In this document: positions 1 through 6,040 of the stretch, piece by piece
Numbering within the stretch: the stretch's first letter is position 1
Layout of the letters: every line of letters starts with the position of its first letter
Assembly: GCA_023250255.1 (NCBI GenBank)
Contig: JAHFBB010000051.1
Location: 1-6,672 of the forward strand
DNA length: 6,672 nucleotides
From: Chloroflexota bacterium
Lineage (GTDB): Bacteria; Chloroflexota; Limnocylindria; QHBO01
Direction of reading: 5' to 3'
Notes under the pieces: generated by a model
The model's input: the letters and a program-made list of their open reading frames with translations, nothing else
Database searches by the model: none
Told to the model about the DNA's origin: nothing
Position numbers and translations under genes: made by a program

Positions 1-251
1 ACCTGGGTTGGGACCGCTTCGGGCGGTATCACGCTGCGGATGCCGTGGGCCGCCAGGACTTCGACACACGCCCGGGCAAAATGTTCCGAGGCGAATCGAC
101 GGTCGTAGGCAACCACCACGCCGCGGTCTGCGGTCCCCTGGGCGCTGATGTAATCGGCGACGCCGCGCGCGCAGCGGCGGACGTTGTGGAAGGTGAAATC
201 CTCCGCGATGGCGGCCCGCCATCCGTCGGTCCCAAACACGATCTTGTTCAC
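1..251 (-). CDS. Phosphoglucomutase/phosphomannomutase, N-terminal part (cut by window edge)
   Basis: This is the first 83 codons of an alpha-D-phosphohexomutase, a family that interconverts hexose 6-phosphates and hexose 1-phosphates in the cytoplasm. The protein opens with K-I-V-F-G-T-D-G-W-R-A at residues 3-13 and continues with A-E-D-F-T-F-x-N-V-R at 16-25. Both are typical of domain I of the bacterial PGM/PMM family. V-V-V-A-Y-D-R-R-F at 45-53 is the usual strand and Y/G-D-x-R segment. The catalytic phosphoserine loop would lie beyond the edge and is not seen. The start is GTG at 251. The only nearby ATG (265) runs into a stop after five codons. A weak AGG/GGA stretch lies 13 or more bases upstream of the GTG. 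The gene begins 15 bases after the acyltransferase stop. A nearby mannose-1-phosphate guanylyltransferase suggests it supplies mannose 1-phosphate, but glucose 1-phosphate is equally possible from this fragment. Confidence 0.88.
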   Translation of the reverse strand, partial: MNKIVFGTDGWRAAIAEDFTFHNVRRCARGVADYISAQGTADRGVVVAYDRRFASEHFARACVEVLAAHGIRSVIPPEAVPTQ

Positions 252-266
252 AGGGGCCGGGCCATC

Positions 267-947
267 CTACCTGACGGCCATCAGCCGATCCGCCTCGGCG
301 GCGACGCGATCCAGTTCCGCCTGCAGTCGGCGCAGGGCAGGCCGCAGGCGATCGTCCGGACCAATGCTCCACGCATCCCCGGTCACCACCTGCATGTGGC
401 CGAAGGGGAGCGGCAGCAGCTGGCGATCCCACCGTCGATTCAACCGCCAGGGAGGCCTCACCGCAACCGCCAGGGGAACGATCGGCAGCCCCGCCTGGCG
501 GGCCACGATCGCCGCTCCCGGCTTTGCCTCGCGGAAGGGGCCGGTCGGACCGTCGCTCGAGACCGCGACCGGCAAGCCATCGTTGGCCGCCGCAATGACC
601 TCGCGGACGAAGCCGGCCGCCGAACCGCGGGTTGCCTCGTCGGGCAGTGCCACCACCACGCCACCGAGCGATTCGAGCAGTGCGTTGACCACCATCCCTC
701 GCCGACCGCGGGTCGTGAAGGCCACGACCCGGTGATCGGCAAGCAGGTGGAAGAGGACGGCGCCCACCGCCAGATTCGCTTCATGCCAGAAGGCGAACAC
801 CACCTGCTCCTGGGTGATCGACCCGTGGATGCGCGCCGTCCGCGATACGAACCGGACGTAGAACCCCAGCACGTGACCGTACAGCCGCCAGCGCCACGCT
901 CCGACTACCTGGTCTTCCTGTTCGCGGGCCGGGCGAACTCCGCTCAC
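267..947 (-). CDS. DUF374-type lysophospholipid acyltransferase family protein
   Basis: A 226-residue protein, the usual size for the DUF374 branch of the glycerolipid acyltransferase superfamily. These enzymes are thought to move acyl groups onto lipid or glycolipid acceptors at the inner membrane. Visible motifs are F-W-H-E at residues 53-56, S-D-G-P-T-G-P at 131-137, then K-P-G at 142-144 and G-L-P-I-V-P-L-A-V at 153-161, all in family order. There is no signal peptide; residues 23-35 and 57-70 are moderately hydrophobic. Where I recall most relatives having S-R-H-x-D-G-E and R-G-S-S, this protein has T-T-R-G-R-R-G (78-84) and P-D-E-A-T-R-G-S (102-109), so it is a divergent member. The chosen start is GTG at 947, overlapping the guanylyltransferase TGA by 4 bases and implying translational coupling. 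The open frame runs further upstream to 1196, but only inside that neighbour. The exact substrate is unknown. The position between two GDP-mannose genes hints at a mannosylated lipid. Confidence 0.8.
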   Translation of the reverse strand: MSGVRPAREQEDQVVGAWRWRLYGHVLGFYVRFVSRTARIHGSITQEQVVFAFWHEANLAVGAVLFHLLADHRVVAFTTRGRRGMVVNALLESLGGVVVALPDEATRGSAAGFVREVIAAANDGLPVAVSSDGPTGPFREAKPGAAIVARQAGLPIVPLAVAVRPPWRLNRRWDRQLLPLPFGHMQVVTGDAWSIGPDDRLRPALRRLQAELDRVAAEADRLMAVR

Positions 948-2014
948 AGGTACCGGTCGCCGGTGGCCTGGGCAATCTCGTCGAGGACCGACTTGATCTC
1001 CTCCGCTCGATCCCGTGAGCAGACGAGCAGCGCGTCGGGGGTGTCCACGATGATCACGTCCTTCAGCCCAACGGTGACGATCAGCCGGTCTGCGCCGTGG
1101 ATCAGCACCCGCTGCGATCCGTGGTCGAGATGCTCCCCACTGGCCACCAGCGAGCGGCCGGACTGGGCGCTCAGAGCTTCGAGCAGCGCTGACCACGAAC
1201 CGATGTCGCTCCAGCCTGCATCCAGCGGGACAACCACCATCTTTCCCTGAGCTGCCGCCGGCTCGGCGATCCCGTGGTCGATGCTCAGCGACGGCAAGGG
1301 CTCGAGCACGTCACGGGCCTGGGTCAGCCAGCCCGGAATGCGGTTGATCTTGGCCACCCGCTCGAGGATCTCGGCCACGGCCGGTTGATACGCAGCGAGC
1401 GCCTCGTTGAAGACGTACCCACGCCAGGCGAACAGGCCGGCATTCCACAGGTGCCCGCCGGCTGCCAGCAGTTCACGCGCCTGTCGGACAGCCGGCTTCT
1501 CGATGAACGCCTCCACCATCCGGGCGGACCCTCCCGGATGGAGCACCTTCCCTACCTTGATGTAGCCGTACCCGGTTGCGGGATGGACCGGAGTGACGCC
1601 CATCGTGACCAGGTATCCGCGCTCGGCCGCACCGACCGCCGCCCGCAGGGCCTCGCCAAACCGCTCCTGATCGGCCACGTAGTGGTCGGCCGGGACGATG
1701 ACCGCCACCTCATCGGGGTCCCGTCGCGCAAGGAGCATGCCGAATGCCGCGGCCGCCAGCGTCGAGCGTGCCAGCGGTTCGCCCAGGATGTTGCCCTCCG
1801 GCAGTTGGGGCAGCTGCTGGCGGGTCGCTCGGCTGAACGCCTCCGCGGTGACGACGTAGATGTCGTGCGCCGCGAACAGCGGCAGGAGCCGGCCCACGGT
1901 CTGCTGAAGGAGACTCGTGTCGCCGGTAAGCGCCAGCAATTGCTTCGGCGTGCGGCGCCGCGACAACGGCCACAGGCGCGTTCCCGATCCCCCGGCAAGG
2001 ACAATGGCGTACAT
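944..2014 (-). CDS. manC: Mannose-1-phosphate guanylyltransferase (GDP-mannose pyrophosphorylase)
   Basis: A 356-residue cytoplasmic nucleotidyltransferase predicted to make GDP-mannose and diphosphate from GTP and mannose 1-phosphate. The N-terminal signature G-G-S-G-T-R-L-W-P-L-S-R lies at residues 8-19, with P-K-Q at 23-25 for nucleotide binding. P-A-D-H (108-111) is the metal/nucleotide region. T-G-Y-G-Y-I (147-152), F-I-E-K-P (170-174), L-W-N-A-G-L-F (189-195), S-I-D-H-G-I-A-E (244-251) and G-W-S-D-I-G-S-W (267-274) bind the sugar and complete the fold. The length matches the single-domain enzyme; the cupin mannose-6-phosphate isomerase domain of two-domain ManC/AlgA proteins is absent. 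One variation is A-R-S-T at 82-85, where I recall R-N-T being usual. The ATG at 2014 is 3 bases after the TPR gene stop and has only a weak upstream GAG. GDP-mannose feeds glycans, mannolipids and GDP-fucose or rhamnose. The symbol rests on function rather than a close named homologue. Confidence 0.93.
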   Translation of the reverse strand: MYAIVLAGGSGTRLWPLSRRRTPKQLLALTGDTSLLQQTVGRLLPLFAAHDIYVVTAEAFSRATRQQLPQLPEGNILGEPLARSTLAAAAFGMLLARRDPDEVAVIVPADHYVADQERFGEALRAAVGAAERGYLVTMGVTPVHPATGYGYIKVGKVLHPGGSARMVEAFIEKPAVRQARELLAAGGHLWNAGLFAWRGYVFNEALAAYQPAVAEILERVAKINRIPGWLTQARDVLEPLPSLSIDHGIAEPAAAQGKMVVVPLDAGWSDIGSWSALLEALSAQSGRSLVASGEHLDHGSQRVLIHGADRLIVTVGLKDVIIVDTPDALLVCSRDRAEEIKSVLDEIAQATGDRYL

Positions 2015-2017
2015 CGG

Positions 2018-2638
2018 TCAGTGCGTCTCGTTGACGGCTTTTTCGCTGCCGCGGACCGCGCGAGCCGCCTCGAGTTCGCTCGCCGGGGCGCCGCCTCCCG
2101 CGAGGTTGTCGATGGCCACCGACGCCAGTCGACGAGCCGTGGTCACCTCACCACGGTCGAGTTCGGCGCGTGCCAGGCCAAGCTCAGCCAGGCCCTCTTC
2201 TCGCTGCGCCCCAACGTCCCGCGCCTCGCTGATCGCTTCTGCGTAGTACGGGCGGGCGCTGTCCGGATCACCGGCCATGGTTCGCAGGTCGCCAATCCGC
2301 CGGGCGGCGCGGATCGCAGGCAGGGCCAACGAGCCCTGCTCGAAATGCCAGAGGGCGCGATGGGCCCAGCTATCGGCCACCCACCAGTCCTGCGTCTGAA
2401 TGGCCGATTCGGCCGCCTCGACCGCGGCTGCTCCAGCTCGCCGGTGATCCGACGCCGCCTCGGCCTCGAGATACGGAGCGGCGACCGCGGTCCGTCGCAG
2501 TCGGACCGGGAGATCGGGAAGGTGTTCGGGGGCCGGCGCCGGCTGACCGAACAGCACGCCGCGCAGCCGTGCGAGTCCCCGGGTCAGAGGGCTGGCCTGC
2601 GCAGTCCCCCAGCGGATGGGCTGGGCGGCGGGGTTCAC
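2018..2638 (-). CDS. TPR-like helical repeat protein of unknown function
   Basis: I do not recognise a named family for this 206-residue protein. Residues 1-50 are rich in proline, arginine and alanine with no clear fold. From about residue 66 the sequence becomes continuous amphipathic helices. I-G-D-L-R-T-M-A-G-D-P-D-S-A-R-P-Y-Y (115-132) followed by A-E-A-I-S-E-A (133-139), and L-G-L-A-R-A-E-L-D-R-G-E-V-T-T-A (153-168), have the small/large residue spacing of tetratricopeptide repeats, which usually mediate protein-protein contacts. There is no signal peptide, transmembrane segment or catalytic motif. The start is GTG at 2638, overlapping the metK TGA by 4 bases; its stop is 3 bases before the guanylyltransferase ATG. 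It is therefore very likely co-translated with metK and bridges the methyl-cycle and GDP-mannose blocks. Its role is unknown; a partner-binding or assembly role is only a guess from the repeats. Confidence 0.75.
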   Translation of the reverse strand: MNPAAQPIRWGTAQASPLTRGLARLRGVLFGQPAPAPEHLPDLPVRLRRTAVAAPYLEAEAASDHRRAGAAAVEAAESAIQTQDWWVADSWAHRALWHFEQGSLALPAIRAARRIGDLRTMAGDPDSARPYYAEAISEARDVGAQREEGLAELGLARAELDRGEVTTARRLASVAIDNLAGGGAPASELEAARAVRGSEKAVNETH

Positions 2639-3825
2639 ACCGCGACGCCGGCAGCCGACCGCAGTTCAGCCGCCAGATCGGCTCGCTCCCACGGCAGATC
2701 GAGATCGGAGCGGCCGAAATGGCCGTAGGCAGCCGTCGGACGGTAGATCGGCCGACGGAGGGTCAGCCGTTCGATGATCGCCCCGGGCCGCAGGTCGACC
2801 GTTCGCGAAATCAGGCTGGCCAGCTCGGTGTCGGCCATGCCACCGGTGCCAAAGGTATCTACGCTCAGCGACAGCGGTCGAGCCACGCCAATGGCGTAGG
2901 CCAATTGCAGTTCACAGCGGCGGGCCAGTCCGGCAGCCACCACGTTGCGGGCCACCCAGCGGGCGGCGTAGGCACCGGAGCGATCCACCTTGGTCGGGTC
3001 CTTGCCGCTGAAGCTGCCTCCACCGTGACGCGCCATCCCGCCGTAGGTATCAACGATGATCTTGCGACCGGACAGGCCCGAATCACCGGCAGGGCCACCG
3101 ACCACGAACCGACCGGTGGGATTGACCAGCAACCGGGTGTCCTCGTCCAGCAGCGAGGAGGGAATGATCGCCTCGACCACCTGGTGGCGGATGGCATCGG
3201 TCAGGTCGGAAAGATCTACCTCGGGATCGTGTTGCGCACTGATCAGCACGGTGTGCACCCGGCGCGGACGCCCATCTTCGTCGTACTCCAGGGTCACCTG
3301 CGACTTCCCGTCGGGCCGCAGGAACGGAACCGCACCGGATCGACGGACCTCGGCCAGTCTCCGGCAGAGGCTGTGAGCCAGCTGGATGGGCATGGGCATC
3401 AGCTCGGCGGTCTCATCCGACGCGTAGCCGAACATCATCCCCTGGTCGCCCGCTCCCAGTTCGGGGTCCTCGACCCCCTGTCGCGCCTCGAGCGCCGAGT
3501 CGACTCCCATGGCGATGTCGGGTGACTGTTCCTTGATGGCGGTCATGACCCCGCAGGTTTCCCAGTCGAACCCGAGCGCGGGATCGTCATAGCCGACCTC
3601 GCGGATGGTCGCCCGCGTCCGCTCCTCGATGTCGACGTAGCCGGTGGTGGTCAACTCGCCCAGGACGAGTACCAGTCCGGTGGTGGTTGCCACCTCGATC
3701 GCCGAACGGGCCTGCGCATCCTGGGCCAGGACGTCGTCCAGGACGGCATCGGCAATGGCATCGGCCAGTTTGTCGGGGTGGCCCTCGGTCACCGATTCGG
3801 AGGTGAAGAGTCGCGCGTGGTCCAT
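2635..3825 (-). CDS. metK: S-adenosylmethionine synthetase (methionine adenosyltransferase)
   Basis: A complete 396-residue MetK. It makes S-adenosylmethionine from ATP and methionine, with release of phosphate and diphosphate, in the cytoplasm. The family is normally a tetramer of about 380-400 residues. Visible signatures are S-E-S-V-T-E-G-H-P-D-K at residues 9-19 (ATP phosphate-binding histidine), G-A-G-D-Q-G-M-M-F-G-Y-A at 124-135 (adenine/methionine loop), D-G-K-S-Q-V at 172-177, P-T-G-R-F-V-V-G-G-P at 236-245, and G-G-G-S-F-S-G-K-D-P-T-K-V-D-R-S at 268-283 (phosphate-binding P-loop). The C-terminal Y-G-H-F-G-R at 367-372 is also normal. The usual A in G-G-G-A-F-S is S here, a mild change. 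The ATG at 3825 gives the standard N-terminus. There is no good Shine-Dalgarno, but a TACACT hexamer lies 10 bases upstream, so a near-leaderless transcript is possible. It lies 54 bases downstream of ahcY, its partner in the methyl cycle, and overlaps the TPR gene start by 4 bases. Confidence 0.98.
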   Translation of the reverse strand: MDHARLFTSESVTEGHPDKLADAIADAVLDDVLAQDAQARSAIEVATTTGLVLVLGELTTTGYVDIEERTRATIREVGYDDPALGFDWETCGVMTAIKEQSPDIAMGVDSALEARQGVEDPELGAGDQGMMFGYASDETAELMPMPIQLAHSLCRRLAEVRRSGAVPFLRPDGKSQVTLEYDEDGRPRRVHTVLISAQHDPEVDLSDLTDAIRHQVVEAIIPSSLLDEDTRLLVNPTGRFVVGGPAGDSGLSGRKIIVDTYGGMARHGGGSFSGKDPTKVDRSGAYAARWVARNVVAAGLARRCELQLAYAIGVARPLSLSVDTFGTGGMADTELASLISRTVDLRPGAIIERLTLRRPIYRPTAAYGHFGRSDLDLPWERADLAAELRSAAGVAV

Positions 3826-3835
3826 GTCACGACCG

Positions 3836-3841
3836 AGTGTA
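3836..3841 (-). promoter_or_regulatory. Candidate -10 hexamer (TACACT) for metK
   Basis: Read on the minus strand, TACACT matches four of six bases of the TATAAT consensus. It lies 10 bases before the metK ATG, in the only sizeable gap inside the gene chain. No convincing -35 hexamer is present at 17-18 bases. Transcription from it would start within a few bases of the ATG, which fits the lack of a Shine-Dalgarno. A matching TAGACT lies 11 bases before apt. This is inference from spacing and similarity. Confidence 0.35.
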
Positions 3842-3857
3842 CCGATCCGAACCGATG
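3842..3857 (-). repeat. Copy 1 of a 16-base element shared with the apt leader
   Basis: On the minus strand this reads CATCGGTTCGGATCGG. It contains two ATCGG units 10 bases apart, one helical turn, and directly abuts the TACACT hexamer upstream of metK. It matches the element at 6642-6657 at 14 of 16 positions. An operator is possible because it would occupy the -35/spacer region. Chance in GC-rich DNA is the alternative. Confidence 0.4.
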
Positions 3858-3879
3858 CCGGCCGAGCGAGCGCGAGTTG

Positions 3880-5148
3880 CTAGGTTCCTGACTCCCAGGA
3901 ATTCGCGTAGGCCTCCTGCTCGGGCGTCCAGCCATCGATGGCGATGCCCATGGTTTCGAGCTTGAGCCGGGCGACGTCCCGATCGAGTGCATCGGGGATG
4001 GTGTACACCGCCGGTTCGAGTTCGGCGGCGTGGGCTCGGAGCCACTCGAGCCCAAGGGCCTGGTCCGCGAAACTCATGTCCATGACCAGCGCCGGGTGAC
4101 CCTCGGCGGCGCCGAGATTCACCAAGCGCCCCTCGGCCAGGACATGGATCCGGCGGCCATCGGCCTGCAGGTATTCGGTGGTGAAGGGGCGGACCTCGCG
4201 CTGGGCGGTTGACTGCGTCGCCAGGGCATCGAGGTCGAATTCGTCGTTGAAATGGCCGGCGTTGGCCAGGATGGCGCCGTCGGGCATGAGCGGGTAGTGC
4301 GCACCGCCCCAGACATGGAGATTTCCGGTGGCGGTGATGAAGATCTCCCCTGTGCGGGCGGCCTCGGCCGCGTTCGCCACCCGGAAGCCGTCCATGGCCG
4401 CCTCGAGGGCCCGAATCGGATCCACTTCGACGACGGTCACGATGGCGCCCATCCCCGCGGCCCGAGAGGCGATGCCTCGACCGACCCAGCCGTAGCCACC
4501 CACGGCAACCTGCTTGCCTGCGAGGAGGACGTTGGTCGCGCGCAGGATCCCGTCGATGGCGCTCTGGCCGGTGCCGTAACGGTTATCGAACAGGTGCTTG
4601 GTGAGGGCTTCGTTGACCGCGACAACCGGGAAGCGAAGGGCGCCATCGGCGGCCATTGCCCGCAGGCGAATGACCCCGGTGGTCGTCTCCTCGGTTCCCC
4701 CGACGACCCCGGCGAGCAATTCGGTTCGGTTCGTGTGCAGCTCGCTGACCAGGTCCGCACCGTCATCCATGGTGACGTGCGGGGCGTGGTCGAGCGCCTG
4801 GCCGATGTGGCGGTAATAGCTGTCGCGGTCTTCGCCCTTGATGGCATACACCGGGATGCCGTGATGCACGATCAGCGAGGCGGCCACGTCGTCCTGGGTG
4901 GACAGTGGATTCGAACTGCACAGGACGACATCGGCTCCGCCGGCGGCCAGGGTGCGCATGAGGTTCGCGGTCTCGGCAGTCACGTGCAGGCAGGCGCTGA
5001 TCCGCCAGCCGGCCAGCGGTCGCTCGGCGGCGAAGCGCTCTCGAATGGAGGCCAGCACCGGCATCTGGCGGTCCGCCCACGAGATGCGCTTCGCGCCGGC
5101 ATCGGCCAGCGACAGGTCGGCGACGTCGCCGGGCGTGGTTTCGTTCAT
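3880..5148 (-). CDS. ahcY: Adenosylhomocysteinase (S-adenosyl-L-homocysteine hydrolase)
   Basis: A 422-residue NAD-dependent cytoplasmic enzyme that reversibly splits S-adenosylhomocysteine into adenosine and homocysteine, relieving product inhibition of methyltransferases. Substrate motifs are L-H-V-T-A-E-T at 54-60 (His55), M-D-D-G-A-D-L at 127-133, E-E-T-T-T-G at 153-158, and N-E-A-L-T-K at 179-184 (Lys184) followed by F-D-N at 187-189. The NAD-binding Rossmann loop is G-G-Y-G-W-V-G-R-G at 217-225, with the acidic strand V-E-V-D-P at 240-244. A-G-H-F-N at 297-301 is the conserved histidine region. The C-terminus ends S-W-E-S-G-T, without the K-x-x-x-Y tail that reaches the neighbouring subunit's NAD in the eukaryotic-type enzyme, so it belongs to the shorter archaeal/Thermotoga-like group. 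The ATG at 5148 overlaps the GNAT stop by 4 bases (ATGA) and has a GGAG ribosome site. It lies directly upstream of metK, forming a methyl-cycle pair. Confidence 0.97.
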   Translation of the reverse strand: MNETTPGDVADLSLADAGAKRISWADRQMPVLASIRERFAAERPLAGWRISACLHVTAETANLMRTLAAGGADVVLCSSNPLSTQDDVAASLIVHHGIPVYAIKGEDRDSYYRHIGQALDHAPHVTMDDGADLVSELHTNRTELLAGVVGGTEETTTGVIRLRAMAADGALRFPVVAVNEALTKHLFDNRYGTGQSAIDGILRATNVLLAGKQVAVGGYGWVGRGIASRAAGMGAIVTVVEVDPIRALEAAMDGFRVANAAEAARTGEIFITATGNLHVWGGAHYPLMPDGAILANAGHFNDEFDLDALATQSTAQREVRPFTTEYLQADGRRIHVLAEGRLVNLGAAEGHPALVMDMSFADQALGLEWLRAHAAELEPAVYTIPDALDRDVARLKLETMGIAIDGWTPEQEAYANSWESGT

Positions 5149-6032
5149 GGATCACTCCGATTCGTGCGAGACCAGCGCAGCGCCGCCCGGAGGGGCGCGG
5201 TCAGGGCCCATCCCGCCCCGCGGCGACCGGCGACCCACTCGGTGAGTTCGCGATGGGTGTGATAGCCAAGGTGGGTGTAGGCCGCGACCGCGGATCCGTT
5301 GGAGGCATGGACGTTGAGCGCGATGTCGGTGACCCGCTCGAGCAGTTCGGCGGTCACCGCGCTGGTGACCGCCTTGGCGAAGCCGCGGCCGCGGTAGTCG
5401 AGATGGGTCATCACGTTGCCGACCACCGCCAGGCCCTCGCGCGGATTGATGGCATGGGTGCCTGCCGCCGCAACCAGCCGCCCGTTGGCGCGCACTCCGT
5501 AATACACGCCCTCGTCCAGGACCGATGCCGGAAAACCTGACCCCAACCCGAGGCGGTACAGGCGGTTGAGGTCGTCCACGTCCCGGGTCTGGAGCCGCTC
5601 GACCGATCCTGCCCACGGGGTAAACGAGTTCCGGTCGACGACCATCCGCAACAGGCGGACCGGCGGGTCGAGATCGTAGAGATCAGTCAGAGCCGAGCGG
5701 TACTCCTCGGTGGCCTGGACGAACGCCAGCCTGGGGCGAAGGGTCGCTCCCAGGATTGCCCGGCAGGCCGCCGGGTCCCCCATCAGGAACAGGGTCTGCG
5801 GCGCCAGGCCCATGTGCTGGACGGCCAATCCGCGCGCCGCTCCGGCCCGATCCACCGCCAGTCCCCAGGCCAGGCGCGAGCGGCTCGGCCCATCCAGGTC
5901 GCCCAGGGCGTAGGCGGCATACAGCCGATCGGTACGGAGGAACGCCGCGATCTCGTCGCGGTCAGAGACAGCTCGTGCCCGGAACTCGGACGGTGTGGCG
6001 AGCGCGATCTTGCCGCGGACGGCGTCACTCAT
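5145..6032 (-). CDS. GNAT-family N-acetyltransferase with extended N-terminal region
   Basis: A 295-residue protein predicted to transfer an acetyl group from acetyl-CoA to an unidentified amine. The C-terminal part, about residues 140-265, is a GNAT domain. G-N-V-M-T-H-L-D-Y-R-G-R-G-F-A at 205-219 is motif A, with R-G-R-G-F-A forming the acetyl-CoA pyrophosphate loop. N-V-H-A-S-N-G-S-A-V-A-A-Y at 240-252 and L-G-Y at 255-257 form motif B. Residues 1-135 lack a CoA loop; L-R-T-D-R-L-Y-A-A-Y-A-L-G-D-L-D at 32-47 is the most distinctive stretch there. The region could be a degenerate second GNAT fold, as in tandem GNAT proteins, but that is inference. The ATG at 6032 lies 8 bases after the apt stop. 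A TTG at 6044, adding four residues and overlapping the apt TGA by 4 bases, is a real alternative given the other overlaps. There is no signal peptide. It is coupled to ahcY downstream; its substrate is unknown. Confidence 0.83.
   Translation of the reverse strand: MSDAVRGKIALATPSEFRARAVSDRDEIAAFLRTDRLYAAYALGDLDGPSRSRLAWGLAVDRAGAARGLAVQHMGLAPQTLFLMGDPAACRAILGATLRPRLAFVQATEEYRSALTDLYDLDPPVRLLRMVVDRNSFTPWAGSVERLQTRDVDDLNRLYRLGLGSGFPASVLDEGVYYGVRANGRLVAAAGTHAINPREGLAVVGNVMTHLDYRGRGFAKAVTSAVTAELLERVTDIALNVHASNGSAVAAYTHLGYHTHRELTEWVAGRRGAGWALTAPLRAALRWSRTNRSDP
5155..5158 (-). promoter_or_regulatory. Ribosome binding site for ahcY (GGAG)
   Basis: GGAG on the minus strand lies 6 bases before the ahcY ATG and inside the last codons of the GNAT gene. 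It supports the ATG at 5148 as the start. It is the only clear Shine-Dalgarno in the window; the other junctions rely on overlaps or have none. Confidence 0.6.
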
Positions 6033-6040
6033 GGGCGCGA

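Noticed and set aside
948..1196. Upstream extension of the acyltransferase reading frame
   Set aside because: It lies wholly inside the 3' end of the guanylyltransferase. The extra residues have no acyltransferase character, and the GTG at 947 gives a family-length protein with a 4-base overlap.
45..1250. 401-codon plus-strand open frame
   Set aside because: It lies antisense to the acyltransferase, the mutase start and part of the guanylyltransferase. Its translation is arginine/proline/histidine-rich with no motif, as expected from GC-rich shadow frames.
1274..2728. 484-codon plus-strand open frame
   Set aside because: It is antisense to two well-supported genes and the end of metK. The low-complexity R/Q/G/H composition shows no recognisable domain.
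2569..3525. 318-codon plus-strand open frame
   Set aside because: It is antisense to metK, whose motifs are complete. The frame has no family signature.
3826..3879. Possible terminator or SAM riboswitch between ahcY and metK
   Set aside because: The 54-base gap is too short for known SAM riboswitch classes with an expression platform. I see only a short GGCCGGC palindrome and no stable hairpin followed by a T-run.
4252..5262. 336-codon plus-strand open frame
   Set aside because: It is antisense to ahcY, which has every catalytic motif in place.
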